64,000 bases of DNA from Rhamnusium bicolor. Its lineage: Eukaryota > Arthropoda > Insecta > Coleoptera > Cerambycidae. The stretch covers positions 29,438 to 93,437 of the forward strand of contig JANEYF010002647.1 of the NCBI GenBank assembly GCA_029963845.1. Direction: 5' to 3'. The notes beneath the pieces are model-generated. The model did not search any database and was not told the origin of the DNA. It saw nothing but the letters and a program-made list of their open reading frames with translations. Both the position numbers and the translations under genes were made by a program. Positions 1-41,160 of the stretch are shown here, piece by piece; the first letter of the stretch is position 1; every line of letters begins with the position of its first letter.

Positions 1-939
1 TATTTCATACGGTTCAAAATACTTCCCTATTTTCAGATTACACAGCAATATACGAATTCACAAAAAATTTCTTGGAATAACTTGAGAATAATCTATGACT
101 TTGTTCTTCTAAGGCCCGGTTTTTCAAGCGTCGATTAACTTAACTACCACTTTTAAAGTCAATATTTCTTAAATTATACACGTGTGATTCTGCTTCTGTC
201 ACAAAACTATATTTGAAGTGTATAATTACTGTCGTCACAAAATTACTTCTACCAAACTGTATTCGATTTGTACCCAACAAGTCACAAATATACTTTAACA
301 AGAAACATTAACTTATTTTTGGGCCTTTTTACAATAATTGATAATCAAAATTACAATTTTCCCATTAATGTCTCCTCTAATTTCTAAGCTATATTTTTTC
401 TCGTTATATAAAATTTTTGAAACGTTTATAAATAAACATAATAGGGGGGGGCGAATTTATGTAGGATCATACATATCTAAAATTGTTTTAATAATTATTA
501 ACAAATAAATTAATAATTATTATTTCAATACTTAGTTAACAAGTATCTATTAAGCATTATTTCAATTTTACTTTTAATTTTGTCAACTCAAAAATCCCCC
601 TCCCCCCAACACCATGTCGGGAGCAACAGCTTCTAAAAAGGCATACTGGCCAGCGCTTCTGACAACTCTTCAGACATTTTGCCTTTTGAAAGATCAGTCA
701 ATTAATTCTCTTCTATAACAAAATATGCAAATCACAGAACTGTATAGTCCATCCAAACATTTATCGTGGATAACCCACTTAATAATGAATGGCAAAGTAT
801 TGGCTTATAAAAATTTTGACATACTACGCGTGTATCTATATGCCACAGTTTTCAAGTACACCAAAAATGAGTTTGATGCACACGCAGGTCGCCATAAATA
901 TTGCCGCACATACACACACACACATTTGTCTTTGAAATT
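1..939. other. intergenic DNA downstream of Rack1
   Basis: AT-rich DNA with no convincing gene. Around 112-130 it holds a sequence beginning AAGGCCCGGTTTT, which resembles the termini of the MITE at 24439-25294 and may be one end of a related element. A G-run followed by a C-rich run lies near 446-610. The short open frame at 725-985 shows no recognisable domain and is judged noncoding. Confidence 0.5.
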
Positions 940-945
940 TTTATT
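940..945 (-). promoter_or_regulatory. Rack1 polyadenylation signal
   Basis: On the minus strand this reads AATAAA, 37 bases past the Rack1 stop codon. It is the first canonical signal downstream of the stop, so the 3' UTR is probably very short, as expected for a ribosomal-type gene. Confidence 0.6.
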
Positions 946-981
946 TAACAGTTGTATTATATATGTACAATTTAAAACAAA

Positions 982-29392
<28,411 letters not shown>

Positions 29393-29889
29393 ATTTAACA
29401 AGTTTCAATAAAAAAAGCTCCTCACGACACGTACCCAACGACAGTTGCACACAGAGAGGGACTCTTTGAGGCAGAATAATTTTTGTTTGTTGGCAATGGG
29501 GACTTCCGTAAATATTACCTGATCCTGCTCTGAGGCGTATTTCTTTGTGATGATCGAACTTGCCGCTATTCGCGAGAATCAAACAAATGATAAATGATTC
29601 AAATGTATTTAGTGATTTTATCTCCGATACTTATGACCATATATCTATTAGTCAATATTCTTCCATCTCAAAAATAGGAATGTTGCAAGAAGTGTTGCCA
29701 GGTCATAAAAAATATTATCGTCAATAACTGTCAAAGGGAAAATCGCGTTTCATAAAAAAATCGCCAAAATTAAAATTTTAGTAATAAATAACAGAATACA
29801 ATTTGAGACACTATTCGTTGATTTGATGTTTTGCTTCCCCACTAGTGGTATTAGTTTAAAAATGAGTAAATGGACATGTCATTTACACT
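29393..29889 (-). promoter_or_regulatory. Rack1 5' UTR and promoter interval
   Basis: About 500 bp between the Rack1 ATG and the P-type transposon. On the minus strand a pyrimidine run CCCTCTCTG at about 29453-29461 resembles the TCT/5'-TOP initiator of ribosomal-protein genes. This is a suggestion only; no TATA box is evident. Confidence 0.35.
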
Positions 29890-30150
29890 CATAGTAGTAG
29901 CACAGCATATAATAACCAGCAGTATAAGTACCCCATTTCTTCGCATCTGCGCAGTTTACCGCGCAAGACGTTGTTCGATTTAGAACCTTTCAAAACCAGC
30001 CAGTGTCAGAGTGATTTATTTTATGTGTTTATTTGTTTGTGCTCATTGTCAGTGGCGGAGTTATTTATATCGTGTACTTATTGGAAACTTTATTATTTAC
30101 TTTTATTTAGTGTTAGTTTATAGAAATCAGTGAACTAATTTTGATTTACA

Positions 30151-33100
30151 ATGAGTTCAAAGCCAAAATACGGTGTGGTTTGTGCAGTAAAAAATTGCTT
30201 AAATAAAAGTTACTCATCTGACAAAAGTTTCTTCAGATTTCCTGTTGATCCTATAAGGTAAGTACCTATATTTTATTAATAATTACAATTTATTATTCTA
30301 CGACGTGCACTACTATTTTTTCTGCGATCTAAAATTCAACTGTAAATAAAAAAATAAAAGTAAATAAAAATGGTAATTACAGAAATAGTAAAATTTGAGG
30401 TTAGAACACTTTGGTCCCCCATATCTCGAAAAGTACTGTAGAGCAGGAATTTTTGACTCGAAAATCGTGTTCAAGGGACAAAAGTACGTAGGTATGTAAA
30501 AGCAAAAAAAATTTGCAAAATCAGACGTTCATTTATAAATAAATATTTACCCTATTATTTTGTCGGACCATGCGAAAATGTCTATATTTTTTATTTCAAA
30601 AGTAGGATGAATAAAATGCAAGCTTTCTTATTCATTTTACCAATCAGAAAAGAATTATTTAGGTACCAACTAGATTGATTACAGTTTTTGCTTTTTATTT
30701 AAGGTCTAGAATATGGGTAATGGCCAGCGGAAGGGACGATCTGATGGTAAAGTTAGATAGCCTTAATAAAAGCTATAGACTTTGTAGCGATCATTTTGAA
30801 TCTAGAATGTTTGCAAACAAAGCTAGAAATAAACTAATTTCTGATGCTACTCCAACAATTTTCCCGACATTGGAAGGTTCCTCGCAATTGTCTGCTTTAG
30901 ATCACAACTATAGCCGCCTACCATTGCAGCAGTTGAGCAGTAATAAGAGGCCATCAAGTGAGGCAGAACCTAACGTTCCTTCTAAAAAGATATGTATCTT
31001 AGAAGATATCACGATTAGGCCTGCAGGTAAATGCAAATATTCAAATTTGTTTTCCAGTTAATCCCAAAATCAAGTATGCATAAACATCGACTTAGTTAAA
31101 ATCTTTTTAGATCACCACCAAAAAGAAGAGGCACTAATCGATGAGGCTGATTTGTTGCAGACACCACCACTACTTTCACCGACATGTTCAACGCAGACTT
31201 CTTCATGGTTATCTTCTGTAAGCCCCAGAAAGAAGAGACTTCGTGAAAACGTAAGGGCTCTAACTAACGAAAATAATAGGATGAAGAAGGAAATTGAAAA
31301 ACTTAATAAAAAAGTAGAAAATATTACCGACAATGTTACGTTAAATGAATATTTAGCAATGACTTACAAATTCTGCAATTCAGATATGGCTAGTTTTATA
31401 AACTTTCAAATCACTCTAGCTCAAACAGAAAAAAGGGGACGACGATACTCTAACGAATTTAAGCATGAGTGCTTGTCTATGTACTATTCTGGACCCAAAG
31501 TGTATAAAAATATTTTAATGAAAAAATTTTGCTTGCCACATCCCCAAACTCTTTTTAAACTGATACGGGGCATGTCTATACGTTCTGGACTGAACAATAT
31601 ACACTTATTTAAAATGTTGGAATTAAAAGTCAACGGGTTTCGTGAGCAGGACAAATATTGCATGTTGTGCTTAGATGAAATGAGCATCAAGGCTCATTTA
31701 TTCTACGACAGAGCCTCGGATTCATCTGTAGGCTTAGCTGAAAATGAAAAGGGTGTCAAAGAGTTCAAACCTGCTTTGCATGCCTGTGTTTTAATGATTA
31801 GAGGCTTATGCACTAAGTGGAAACAGCCGATCGCTTATTATTTCAGTCATTCTTCTTGTCCCTCTAAATCCCTTCAAAATATTGTCCATGAAGCAGTAAA
31901 AAAGTTAAATGGTCTTGGTTTGAAAGTAACTGCTTTTACCACTGACATGGGATCAAATAATTTGCAACTAGCGCGCAAATTAGGTATTACTGGTGACAAT
32001 TCTGACTTTTTTTATTGATGAAAATCAAATTTCATATTTCTATGACATACCACATGTAATTAAAGCTATCCGAAACATGCTAATAAAATATAATTTTGTT
32101 GTTGACGGTAAAATTATATCTTGGAAATATATTAGAATGTTTTATGACCTGGATAGAAAACATTCTCTTCGCTGCACCAAAATTGAGTGAATCTCATATA
32201 AACCCTTCAGGTTTTGAAAAAATGAAGGTTAAATATGCCACACAAATATTTAGCGCAACAGTGACTGCGGGTATAAATTTATATATTAGATTTGGCTGCC
32301 TTCCCGCAGAAGCTGCTGCAACTTCGGAATTTATAGAAAGGATGGACAAACTGTTCGACCTTTTTAATTCATCGAATACAACGGCTTCCAAACAGTTTAA
32401 TATGGCTTTTAAGGGTACATCATGCCAAAATGAATTTTTGAACGATTGTTTAAATTTTTTTAACAAACTGGAAGTGGTGGATCACAACAACGTTGTGGTC
32501 ACTAATAAAATTAAATCAATTAGGTGTTTGAAAATTTCGATAAACAGTCTCCTTTCTTTATGGAGTCGCCTGAATGATACAGGGCATTTTAATTTTTTGC
32601 TTACAAGAAGGTTAAATCAAGACTGTTTGGAAAACACATTTGCCAATATCAGACAGCAGAACGGCAATTGTGTCAATCCTACACCCATTCAATTTCAAAG
32701 AACTTTTAAAAAAATAATTACTCTTGATCTTTTTCATTCCGGAACAGAAAATTGTGAAGCAGATATTGACCCAATTCTTCTAAGATTAAGTAAAATGCCC
32801 CTGGAAATACAATCGGAGAATTTACCAGAGGCCACAACAAAGGCTTCTCAAGTATTTAAAATAAATACTGACTACCAAACTGACGATATTTTGCAAACGA
32901 ATTTTATTAGATATATTTGTGGTTATTTATTGAAAAAAGCTCTTGAAATTCATCATTGCGATATTTGTAATCATTATTCAAAGGCACGTGAAGAACTTGA
33001 TGACTCATCTTTATTTATATTTTTTAAAGCCTACCAGAATGTCCAGTGTGACCCATTTGGCAACCTTAGAAATCCACATGATGATTTTGTACAACTAGTT

Positions 33101-33340
33101 AGCATCATTGAAACCATATTACAAAGCAATTTTGAAAATTTTATAACTGAGCCAAAAATTTGTGAGCGATATGTTAATATTTGCAAAGATATTTCGTACA
33201 CACATCCATGCCCACATTTTCCTAAACTATATGTTATTAATTTATATATAAGAGTTCGTTTGTATTATACTTTTAAAAATATAAATAAAAATTTTAAAAA
33301 TATTAACAAAAATAAATTAATTATATGGCGCCACGAATAA
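30151..33340 (+). pseudogene. P-type (THAP9-like) transposase, three exons, two frameshifts
   Basis: Exons 30151-30257, 30704-31026 and 31111-33340 join in phase with GT/AG introns. The N-terminal THAP zinc finger (CAVKNC, then RLCSDHF and ATPTIFP) binds DNA. A coiled coil (ENNRMKKEIEKLNKK) precedes the P-element transposase core with YSNEFKHECLSMYY, LCLDEMSIKAHLF and TTDMGSNN. Frame is lost at the T7 run 32007-32013 and regained by a second single-base change near 32185; the rest stays open to 33340 and retains the C-terminal domain. Either a very young pseudogene or a functional gene with sequence errors. Confidence 0.85.
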
Positions 33341-33448
33341 CAAAAGTTTAAAATGTACTTCTCTAATAATAAAACTATGTTCTTTAGTAAAAATAAAATG
33401 TACTTGTTATCTGAAAAACGTGATTTTTTATTATATTCCTCGCCAAAA

Positions 33449-33506
33449 AATTATCCGACACAATTTTTTTCAAAAAAATTATCCGACACAATTTTTTTCA
33501 AAAAAA
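33449..33506. repeat. tandem duplication inside the P-type element
   Basis: The word TTATCCGACACAATTTTTTT with a following A-run is repeated twice in direct tandem, period about 32 bp. Confidence 0.85.
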
Positions 33507-34104
33507 TACTTTTTCTACAACCTAGAGAAAAGTGCAACTTTGCGCTTCCAAAAAGAAAGCGCAAAGTTGCACTTTTCCGAGGAGCTAGCGTTTTTTTACA
33601 TTGTCGCTCACCAAGCAACAAAGTAAACGCTTACGCTTAGTTACCATGTAAACCATAATAAAAAAACGTCTAGTTATCTGCGACTTTTGAAATCTGAACT
33701 GTCAAATTTGAGGTTATCAATAATTATTAATTTTTACCAAACATTTTATAAAAACACCGGTTGTAGAAAAAAATCCTGTGTGTAATTCAAGCGCAAAGTG
33801 ACATTGCCGCTCTCACGAGATAGCCAGAGATTGTCAAACTTCTCGTTCAGAGCGACAATATATCACTTTGCGCTCTTAATACACAAATAGCTATTAAAAT
33901 ATGAATAAGTCAACAATTATACAATATTGTATTTCATAAATTCATCTTAATACGTTCCTGACGCAACCTAGCAAATATTCCTAATCCGACCCTGACTTCT
34001 AAATCGAAGTGACATAAGGAAGGTCAAATTTCTATTTTTAGAAAAGGGGCGGGAGTAATATTGCTGGTTCTTATATCTGCTGTATCTGCTGTGGTAGTAG
34101 TATG

Positions 34105-35010
34105 TGATAACGCCCCTATTATAGAACACCTCGGTTATTAGCTGTTTTCTTTCATGCTGAATAAACGGATTGAAGTTACCTTAACTGAATACAATTATTT
34201 TCACTTGCGTTCTTTTGCTAGTGTTCAGTCTCCTTGAGACTAAATAATTTTTACAGTTAATTATTCAGTTAATTTTGTTTGTATTTATATGACCTGAATT
34301 ATGTATGGATGTAAATAAATTAATGAAGTGATAAAAATGTCGTGCCTCACCTATTTGATCCTATCGGTCAGAAGCTTATACGTTATATTTAAGTAAGATC
34401 GGTGCAAAATAATGACAGGTAATATTAAGATAATAAAATTTTCTGAGCAGTGTTTTTTATTTTCACCAATCAATATAAATTTTCCATTTTCAGAACCTTT
34501 CAATGTTCTAAGAAAAAGAAAATTTATAACCTAGAATTATTTATCAACCCAATCGTAAATCTGTATCCACAAATACAGCCGTTCTTTTGCAGAGTGAACT
34601 GAAGTGATTATACTGTTCACTTTCAGTTAAATCACTGCATACATTCAGTGTGTTCAGCACGAGAAAACAACTTATAACCAAGCACATTATTTATAATTAG
34701 TCGGTTATTTCATGAATTCGTATGATTGGCGAATCAGGGTTAACGCGCTTGAATTCACCACGAGAGGTGCTAGTGTACGGAAAGGTCAATGTCACTGAAC
34801 GTTAATGTTTACTATGGCTTTTTAACGCTACTTTTAGTAATTATTATAAAAATTAGCTGAAAAACATTTAACACAATGATGGCAGAAGAGGAAAATAGTA
34901 ATTTACTTGCTCAGTAGGGAAATTATTGTACTTATCAGAAGTGTCTTATGTCATTAAAGTTAGGTTATGTCAAGAATGAAAATGATGAAAACAACGAATG
35001 TACATGATTA
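34105..35010. other. unassigned intergenic DNA
   Basis: No gene or clear repeat seen. Confidence 0.35.
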
Positions 35011-35216
35011 TTACTCAGGATTTTCTGTAGTAGATTCCTTTGGTAACGCATAATCGTCAGGATTAAAATGTTCCCTACAAACACACGAATGTTTCGAAGG
35101 AGTAAAGTTATCTCTATCAACCACTGTTTTAGGCGAGTTTTGTCTCTCGCAAGCATATGTCCGCCTTTTGTTTCCGAACAAAATAAAACTGCACAACACT
35201 GAGGCACAATTAACAA
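35011..35216 (-). pseudogene. THAP zinc-finger fragment
   Basis: The minus-strand frame reads a THAP-like end, VDRDNFTPSKHSCVCREHF followed by NPDDYALPKE, matching the second half of a THAP domain (CxxHF). Upstream residues NCASVLC look like the first cysteines in another frame. No transposase follows, so it is an isolated fragment. Confidence 0.5.
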
Positions 35217-36294
35217 GGTTATTTATTTGCTGGTGTACGAAATAATTATAATAAAAGACTATAAACTTTTCCCGCGCCTAACAATAACTTTTGACAGACC
35301 TTACTCGACCAGTGGCGCCAACTGGTGAGCCTGAAAACGTTAGCCCTCATTCACCAAATATCTTTCCTCGCTATTTAACAATAACATTTGACGTTTTAGC
35401 CAGTTACACAACGGCTTCAGATCACCTGTCGTTGACGATAACTGGAAACTTTGATTGGTCAAAAATTTAAAGATTCTAAATTCAAAAAAAAGGTTATGTT
35501 TTGTTTCGAACCAGCAAGTCAAAATTCTGTAGTTGAGTTGTTATTCAAAAGAGTGCTTGTTTATATTCTTCGTTTGGTTTATGTTGCAGTGTTTTTTCAT
35601 TAATATTGCAGTAATAATCATTAATAAACTAGTCGATGTTAATTTACGGTAAATGTAAATATGTCGTCAGATTCCTATGACTGGTTTACGTCTGTACGTG
35701 GAACATTTTCCAAATAGAGATGCACCAAATACCGTATGATTTGTACCCCTTGTACAACGAGCAAGAGATATTTCTGAGTTACAGCTGCGTTGAGGACGTG
35801 ATGGAGATTTTTTGTGTAATTTTGAACATTTTAAATTTGGTAGATACGACAATCCAACTTTAAGTACACGTGATTACATGTACGTCTAATCGGATTGTAT
35901 GGAGCACCCTACAGGGAAATCAACCGTACCCGTTTTCATGTACAAAGAGTTCATTTATGTTCTACAAGATTCTCTTTTTGTGTGTTGACCATAGATAAAT
36001 ATAATATATTATATACTGTTGACGAAGGATGTGGCACATTGAACAGTAATTGTGAAATGTGATGCGATGTATTTTATAAACTAAAGACTTACTTCATAAA
36101 TCTTGGGGACTTATGTCCATATTAATAAACACAACTTGAGATGATCTTGTGTCAAGCAAGATCCAAGTAAACGAATTTCATTCAATAGACAACGCTTAAG
36201 ACAAAACTGCGTCTCGGCGGCATTGAACTCTATCTACGAACAGATAGAGTTCAATGCTCGGCGGTCTCAAGTCACTAGAGTCTACAGATACTAC
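35217..36294. other. unassigned DNA with a perfect hairpin
   Basis: Mostly featureless. At about 36222-36253 TTGAACTCTATCT and its exact complement form a 13-bp stem with a 6-base loop, flanked by CTCGGCGG on both sides, which suggests a tiny foldback insertion. Confidence 0.4.
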
Positions 36295-39234
36295 CAGTGC
36301 TGCCAACCGCGCAGCAGCAAATTACCGTATTTTGAGCTTTTAAATTACCGTATTTAAAAGACAATTACCGTACACGCAGAAAAGTCTAGAATTCTGGAGG
36401 AAATCGAAATATTTTACTTTTTAATTTATGGTATTTCTTAACACTGGATATTTAAAAAATAATAAGCAGTATAATTTTGAATAATGTATTTTTGTATTAA
36501 AGAAAATTATAGCAATAATAGTTTTCTATATGGCAAAAAAATAAATATTTAGATGACGGTATTATTGCTACAAAACATAAAAGTTAAAAAATAAAATTTT
36601 TACTCGACATTATCTATAATAAATTCATCTATACCACTTTCTGATGACGATTCCTCAGATTTAGAATACATGTTTTTCGTCATGCGGGAAATCATGTTTT
36701 TGTTTGGTGCAAAACTAACACAATTTCCCGCCTCCTTAACACATTGGCTTGTTAGGAGACAGCCATTAACAGTATTTAAAACTAAAGCATTCCTTGTTTT
36801 TGTTTTGATTAAATTTACTTTGCTGAATATTCTTTCACATGCCGCGTTGGAATGCGGCATACACAATATATTTAGTATAAATAATGATAAATTCCTAAAA
36901 ATGAGATTATTTGCCTCATCTCTAAATGTATATAGTTTTCCCCAGAAAATGTCGATTTCATCGCTTATATTAATTTTTCCTGGTGCAAAATGATAACTTG
37001 GAAGAAGCCTCCATTCATCATCAATTAGTTGTGCACTTGCTCAAAACATCGGGGCACTTTGTTTAATACGTTTGCCAAGGATGGATAATGTTCCCGAATC
37101 TGATGGGAAATCGCATTTTCTGGAGAAAAGATGTGTATGTCTGACAAAATAGAATTAACGTCAAAATAGTATATTTTCTTAATTTCACTGCAAAGAACTT
37201 TATAAAATTGTTGACATCGTTCAAAAAAGTGCTCCAATAAGTCAGTCTGCTTGATATTTCAGGTTTTCTTATTTCATTGAAAATGTCTATCCCAAGGTAC
37301 ATTTGATTTGTTCGCAAAAACCAAGTTCTGTGGCTGGATCAATTGCTGACAGTTGTGTTTTGGTTACATATTGCCGTTGCATATAGCAAAAAAGAAATTC
37401 TTTATAAGAATTTGTCATGACAGTATGCATCTTATAAATTATTACCTTTTCTGACTGAAAATATTGGTTTAAAGTGGTAATTTTGACCAGGACATGATTT
37501 AAAAATATAAAATATAATTTTGTGAATAGATCATGCAATGCTTGATGTATTTGCTCATCCGCGAGTACGTTCATCCAAGAACTTCGACGTGAAGAAAAAT
37601 TGTAGAGCTGACCACTGTTCTAATATTCTCTTTACCACCGCGGCAACAGAAAGCCATCTAGTTTAAGAGGGATGAAGAATTTTATGGATATCAACCTCAA
37701 CAAACATTTGAAATTTCCTAAAATCGTGTTGCCTTTTGCTACTGGACTATAAAATAAAATAAGTAAAAACGTAGTAAAAAAAGTATAAATGTTTCTGGCA
37801 AGATCTTCAGTAGCCCTTGATAGACTCTTGCAAGCTTGACTGCTACACAAATGGAGCGAATGACAGATACATTTTAAAATAAAAATGTCCGGACACAATT
37901 CTTTGAATCTTGATGAAACGGAGTTGTATTCTCCCATCATCACATTACATCCATCCGATCCGAATCCATTTATATTAGTTGGTGGTATATTATATTTGTC
38001 AAATGCAGTCATTATTTGGGAAAATAAATGTTCCGTAGTTCCTTGACTTTCTAGAAATTGTGGATCGCCCTTCTCGTCAAATACGGAAGTCACTTCCCAT
38101 AAAGATGTCATTACTTTTCCAAAATGTTCATTGAAATATTTTTCTACTATACACGCCGATTTTGAAGCAGCAATGTCAGTTGATTCATCGGTTAAAACAC
38201 TGAATTTGGTTGTTTTCAATATAGCTGATAAATCGTTTTTGTGGCTTGGGCTAATTACATTTGTAATAATTGCCTTCGATTTAGTTCTGCGAACTGCCAA
38301 ATCCTTCGCAATTTTTGAGTTTGGAAATATGTTTACAAGTAATGTGGGCATAGGTGGTCCATTGTCAGAAAAGAAATATTATGCTCTGCTAAAAAACCGC
38401 ACAGTTTAATTTCAGCAGTTTTAACGTCAATTTAGTGAGGCGATGACGTACTGGCTGACTGCATAAACTTCATTAACACGTTAGAACTCGATTTGCCCTT
38501 AACTGCTACGATATTTTTGTGTTTCGTTGAATTCTGATGTTTTTTAATCGTAGACAGCTCGCTCACAAATTCGGCATCACATGCAATACATTTCCCCTTA
38601 AATACTTTACCCTCTCTCTACAGGACGGAGCCAAGGTTTAAACTCTGGCAATTCCATCCATGAATTTTTAAATTGCTAGAAAAATATAAGATATTTTCTA
38701 CCGCTTTAATTTTAAACAAAAATACTGTACCTGGGCTCGATGTTTAGTTTTAATTCTTTTTGGTGGAGTAGGTGCACTGGCATCACTCGAATCAGTCGAA
38801 TCATTGTCACTCATATTTTCGTTAAACTATAATAAAATAGTATAAACCGTAAACTATACACTCAGTACAGTCAAAATAATACAACACACACTCCACTGTC
38901 TCAAAAAATGCCTATTTATAGCTTGGTAGTGGTACTTCCCCGAATACGCATATGATAAAGGTTAGAAAAACGTATTGCGTACGTTTTACAAATTTCTGCG
39001 GCATCGTGTTCAGCAATAGTACACTGAATACTGAATGTGTTCCGCGTTCCGCGCTTCTTAGAATGTGAAATGTGACCCAAGCCTTCTAAGAGGATTTGTC
39101 TGCTCGTTTCTTAAACTAGTAAATCTCAATTTGGACCGTAAAATTGCGTACGGTAGATATGTTTGGACCGTATACCGTATTTGGATCCAAAATACCGTAC
39201 ATGTACGGTAATTACCGTATGGTTGGCAGCACTG
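36295..39234 (-). mobile_element. complete hAT transposon, 2940 bp, with 8-bp target duplication
   Basis: Both ends read CAGTGCTGCCAACC inward, and the flanks 36287-36294 and 39235-39242 are identical (GATACTAC), proving a transposition event. ACCGTA/TACGGT words are repeated many times in the first and last 120-150 bp, typical hAT subterminal binding sites. Inside is one transposase gene on the minus strand, now broken. Confidence 0.95.
36600..38814 (-). pseudogene. hAT transposase, BED finger plus RNase H-like core, disrupted
   Basis: ATG at 38814 starts an acidic leader; a 55-bp intron (38676-38730, GT/AG) precedes a BED-type finger (WMELPEFKPWLRP, then CIACDAEF...HQNSTKH). The core follows with VLTDESTDIAASK and GFGSDGCNVMMG, and the C-terminal dimerisation motif PHSNAACERIFS is at about 36830-36866. 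Damage: an in-frame TAA in the linker near 38434, a frameshift near 38350, and several frame changes between 37025 and 37632. It is not expected to make transposase, though its ends are intact. Confidence 0.9.
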
Positions 39235-39393
39235 GATACTACAGATAGGTTGAAATTTTGTGTTGATGCCCCAGAAGTCATGCGCGAGATTGCGACTATG
39301 CATTTTGTCTAGACGAGTCCATTATGAACACTAAGGGGAAGCCTAGCTTAGCTCATAGATAATCATAGACTTTTCTTATCTAAGACCAGTATT
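39235..39393. other. unassigned DNA
   Basis: Short interval between the hAT target duplication and the next foldback; nothing recognised. Confidence 0.3.
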
Positions 39394-39519
39394 TCCAAAG
39401 TCAGTTGAAACACCATAAAAACGCCGACAAAGGATTTTATCCATTAAATGAGTAAATCCATTTGTCGGGCGTTTAAATTCCTTTGTCGGTGTTTATATAG
39501 TGTTTCAACTGACTTTGGA
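39394..39519. repeat. 126-bp foldback MITE
   Basis: Ends TCCAAAGTCAGTTGAAACAC and its complement; the interior adds a second inverted pair around CGACAAAGG and TTTGTCGG. Noncoding. Confidence 0.8.
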
Positions 39520-39824
39520 TATACGTATAATAAATATGTATCTATGTAGATAAGCGTCTGACCCAAGGAGGGTTAACTAAAAGCAGGAGTGCTTAATAAA
39601 GGACTAACCAATCAAAAGTCGTAACGTAAAAATCGTCATTATGACGTAATCGGTTGTATGTATACGGTGTCCAAAATTAGTGAATATTACGGTATCCCAA
39701 ATATAATCTATTACAGATGTGTAAACAGTGATACTGACAAGTAAACCCCGGATATCACGGCAGTTATGACCAGGACCGATGAAATCATATTACACAATAT
39801 CACATAATTGTAGCTAGTATATAT

Positions 39825-39994
39825 TTTATCTAACCCCGTTATGAAATGTCAAGTTTTAAATGCATTTTTGACGTTACGAAACGTCACATTTTTCATAACT
39901 GTCAGTCCCATTACATAACTGAGTGATGTAATGAATTTTTACTTAACTGATTGCTATTTTTTTCCTATTTTAAAGCGGGATTAGATAAAATGTT
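39825..39994. repeat. small terminal-inverted-repeat unit
   Basis: ATTTTATCTAACCCCGTT on the left and the complement of ATTTTATCTAATCCCGCT on the right bound 170 bp containing an inner inverted AAATGTCA/TGACATTT-like pair. A TCGCTCGCT-rich stretch follows at about 40050. Confidence 0.5.
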
Positions 39995-40394
39995 GTACTT
40001 AACATGTTATGAAAAGTAATTTTACTTGACTCATGTAATTTGCAAAACTCGCTCGCTTCGCTCGCTCGTTTTGGCAAATATTAGTCAATTACATTCGTCA
40101 AATAAAATTAGTCTTTTCATAACTGGTTACGTAAATAACTGTTATCAGAGACAACCTCTGCTATTATATATATTTTTTTTATTTATACATATATGTACCC
40201 ATATTATACGTATATTCGTATATGCAGCTCCCAAGCAACATTTTACCAACTACCGACTACTTTTTCACTAACTCCGACGTCAGAATTATTACAAATAGTA
40301 GTCGAGTAATAACTTAAATTTTGTAGTTGTAATACGATGTCGAACCAAATATTGCGCCAACCTCGCAAACCTAGTGCTTAAGTCTGGACGATTT

Positions 40395-41160
40395 ACCAAC
40401 GTTGATTTGCCGTTGGAAAACGACTAAGGTTTGATATGTTTTCAAGTCATTATCCAACGTTGATGAGACGTTGACAACTGACTAAAATAAGTATGGTTAT
40501 ATTTTGAATAACTTACCAACGTTGGTTAGACGTTGACAGCTGACTAAAATAGGTATGGTTAAATTTTGAGTAACCTACCAACGTTGGGGTAGACGTTGGT
40601 GACGAACTGAATAGGTCAAGTTTGTTATGGAACACTTGCCAACGTTGGTTAGACGTTGGTTAGTGGCTTAATAGGTTTGGTCCTTTTTAGTTATTAACCA
40701 ACATTGGTTAGACGTTAATGATTAACTTAAGTAGCTCCGATTAATTTTTCGGTAATATACCTACTTCTGTATAACGTTGGTAACCGACTTGATAGGTAAC
40801 TACATTCATCTCAAGTAACATTTTACCGACTACCGACTACTTTTTTACTAATTATAAGGTCAGAATTATTACAAATATTAGTCAAGTAGCGTCTTAAATT
40901 TTATAGTTATGATACAACGTCGGAGCCAACGTAGCTTGAACCTCGCAAACCTACTATTTACATCTAGCACATTTACCAACATTGGTTTGATGTCAGAAAT
41001 CTACTTAATACGTTGAGTGTGTTCTTAGATTATTATCCAACGTTGATTAGACGTTGGTAACTGATTAATTAGATTTAGGTAATTTTTGGGTAACATTCCA
41101 ACGTTGGTTAGACGTTGCTGACTGACGTAGTCGTCTAGCAACGTCGGCTGGACGTTGATG
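40395..41160. repeat. degenerate array of about 62-bp repeats centred on CCAACGTTGG
   Basis: Units open with ACCAACGTTGGTTAGACGTT, then about 40 bp ending TTAGTAACC-like. About six units run from 40400 to 40750. A block resembling 40225-40395 is repeated at about 40805-40970, followed by further units to about 41160. A two-level duplication structure. Confidence 0.85.

Larger units (their letters stand above)
29890..34104 (+). mobile_element. P-element/THAP-type DNA transposon with terminal inverted repeats
   Basis: The left end (29890-29933) begins CATAGTAGTAGCACAGCA. The right end (34048-34104) in complement begins CATACTACTACCACAGCA, and both continue with AACCAGCA. The unit encloses one three-exon transposase gene. 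Subterminal DNA on the right has a tandem duplication (33449-33506) and a hairpin built on GTGCAACTTTGCGCTT (about 33527-33580). An 8-bp target duplication was not found at these boundaries, so the exact ends may be off by several bases. It inserted upstream of the Rack1 promoter, pointing away from Rack1. Confidence 0.75.

Noticed and set aside
29453..29461. Rack1 TCT/TOP initiator as a firm promoter call
   Set aside because: A pyrimidine run alone is weak evidence; kept only as a tentative remark in the promoter interval.
40395..41160. CRISPR-like array of palindromic repeats
   Set aside because: Eukaryotic intergenic DNA, repeats are degenerate, intervals are related to each other, and no cas genes exist.
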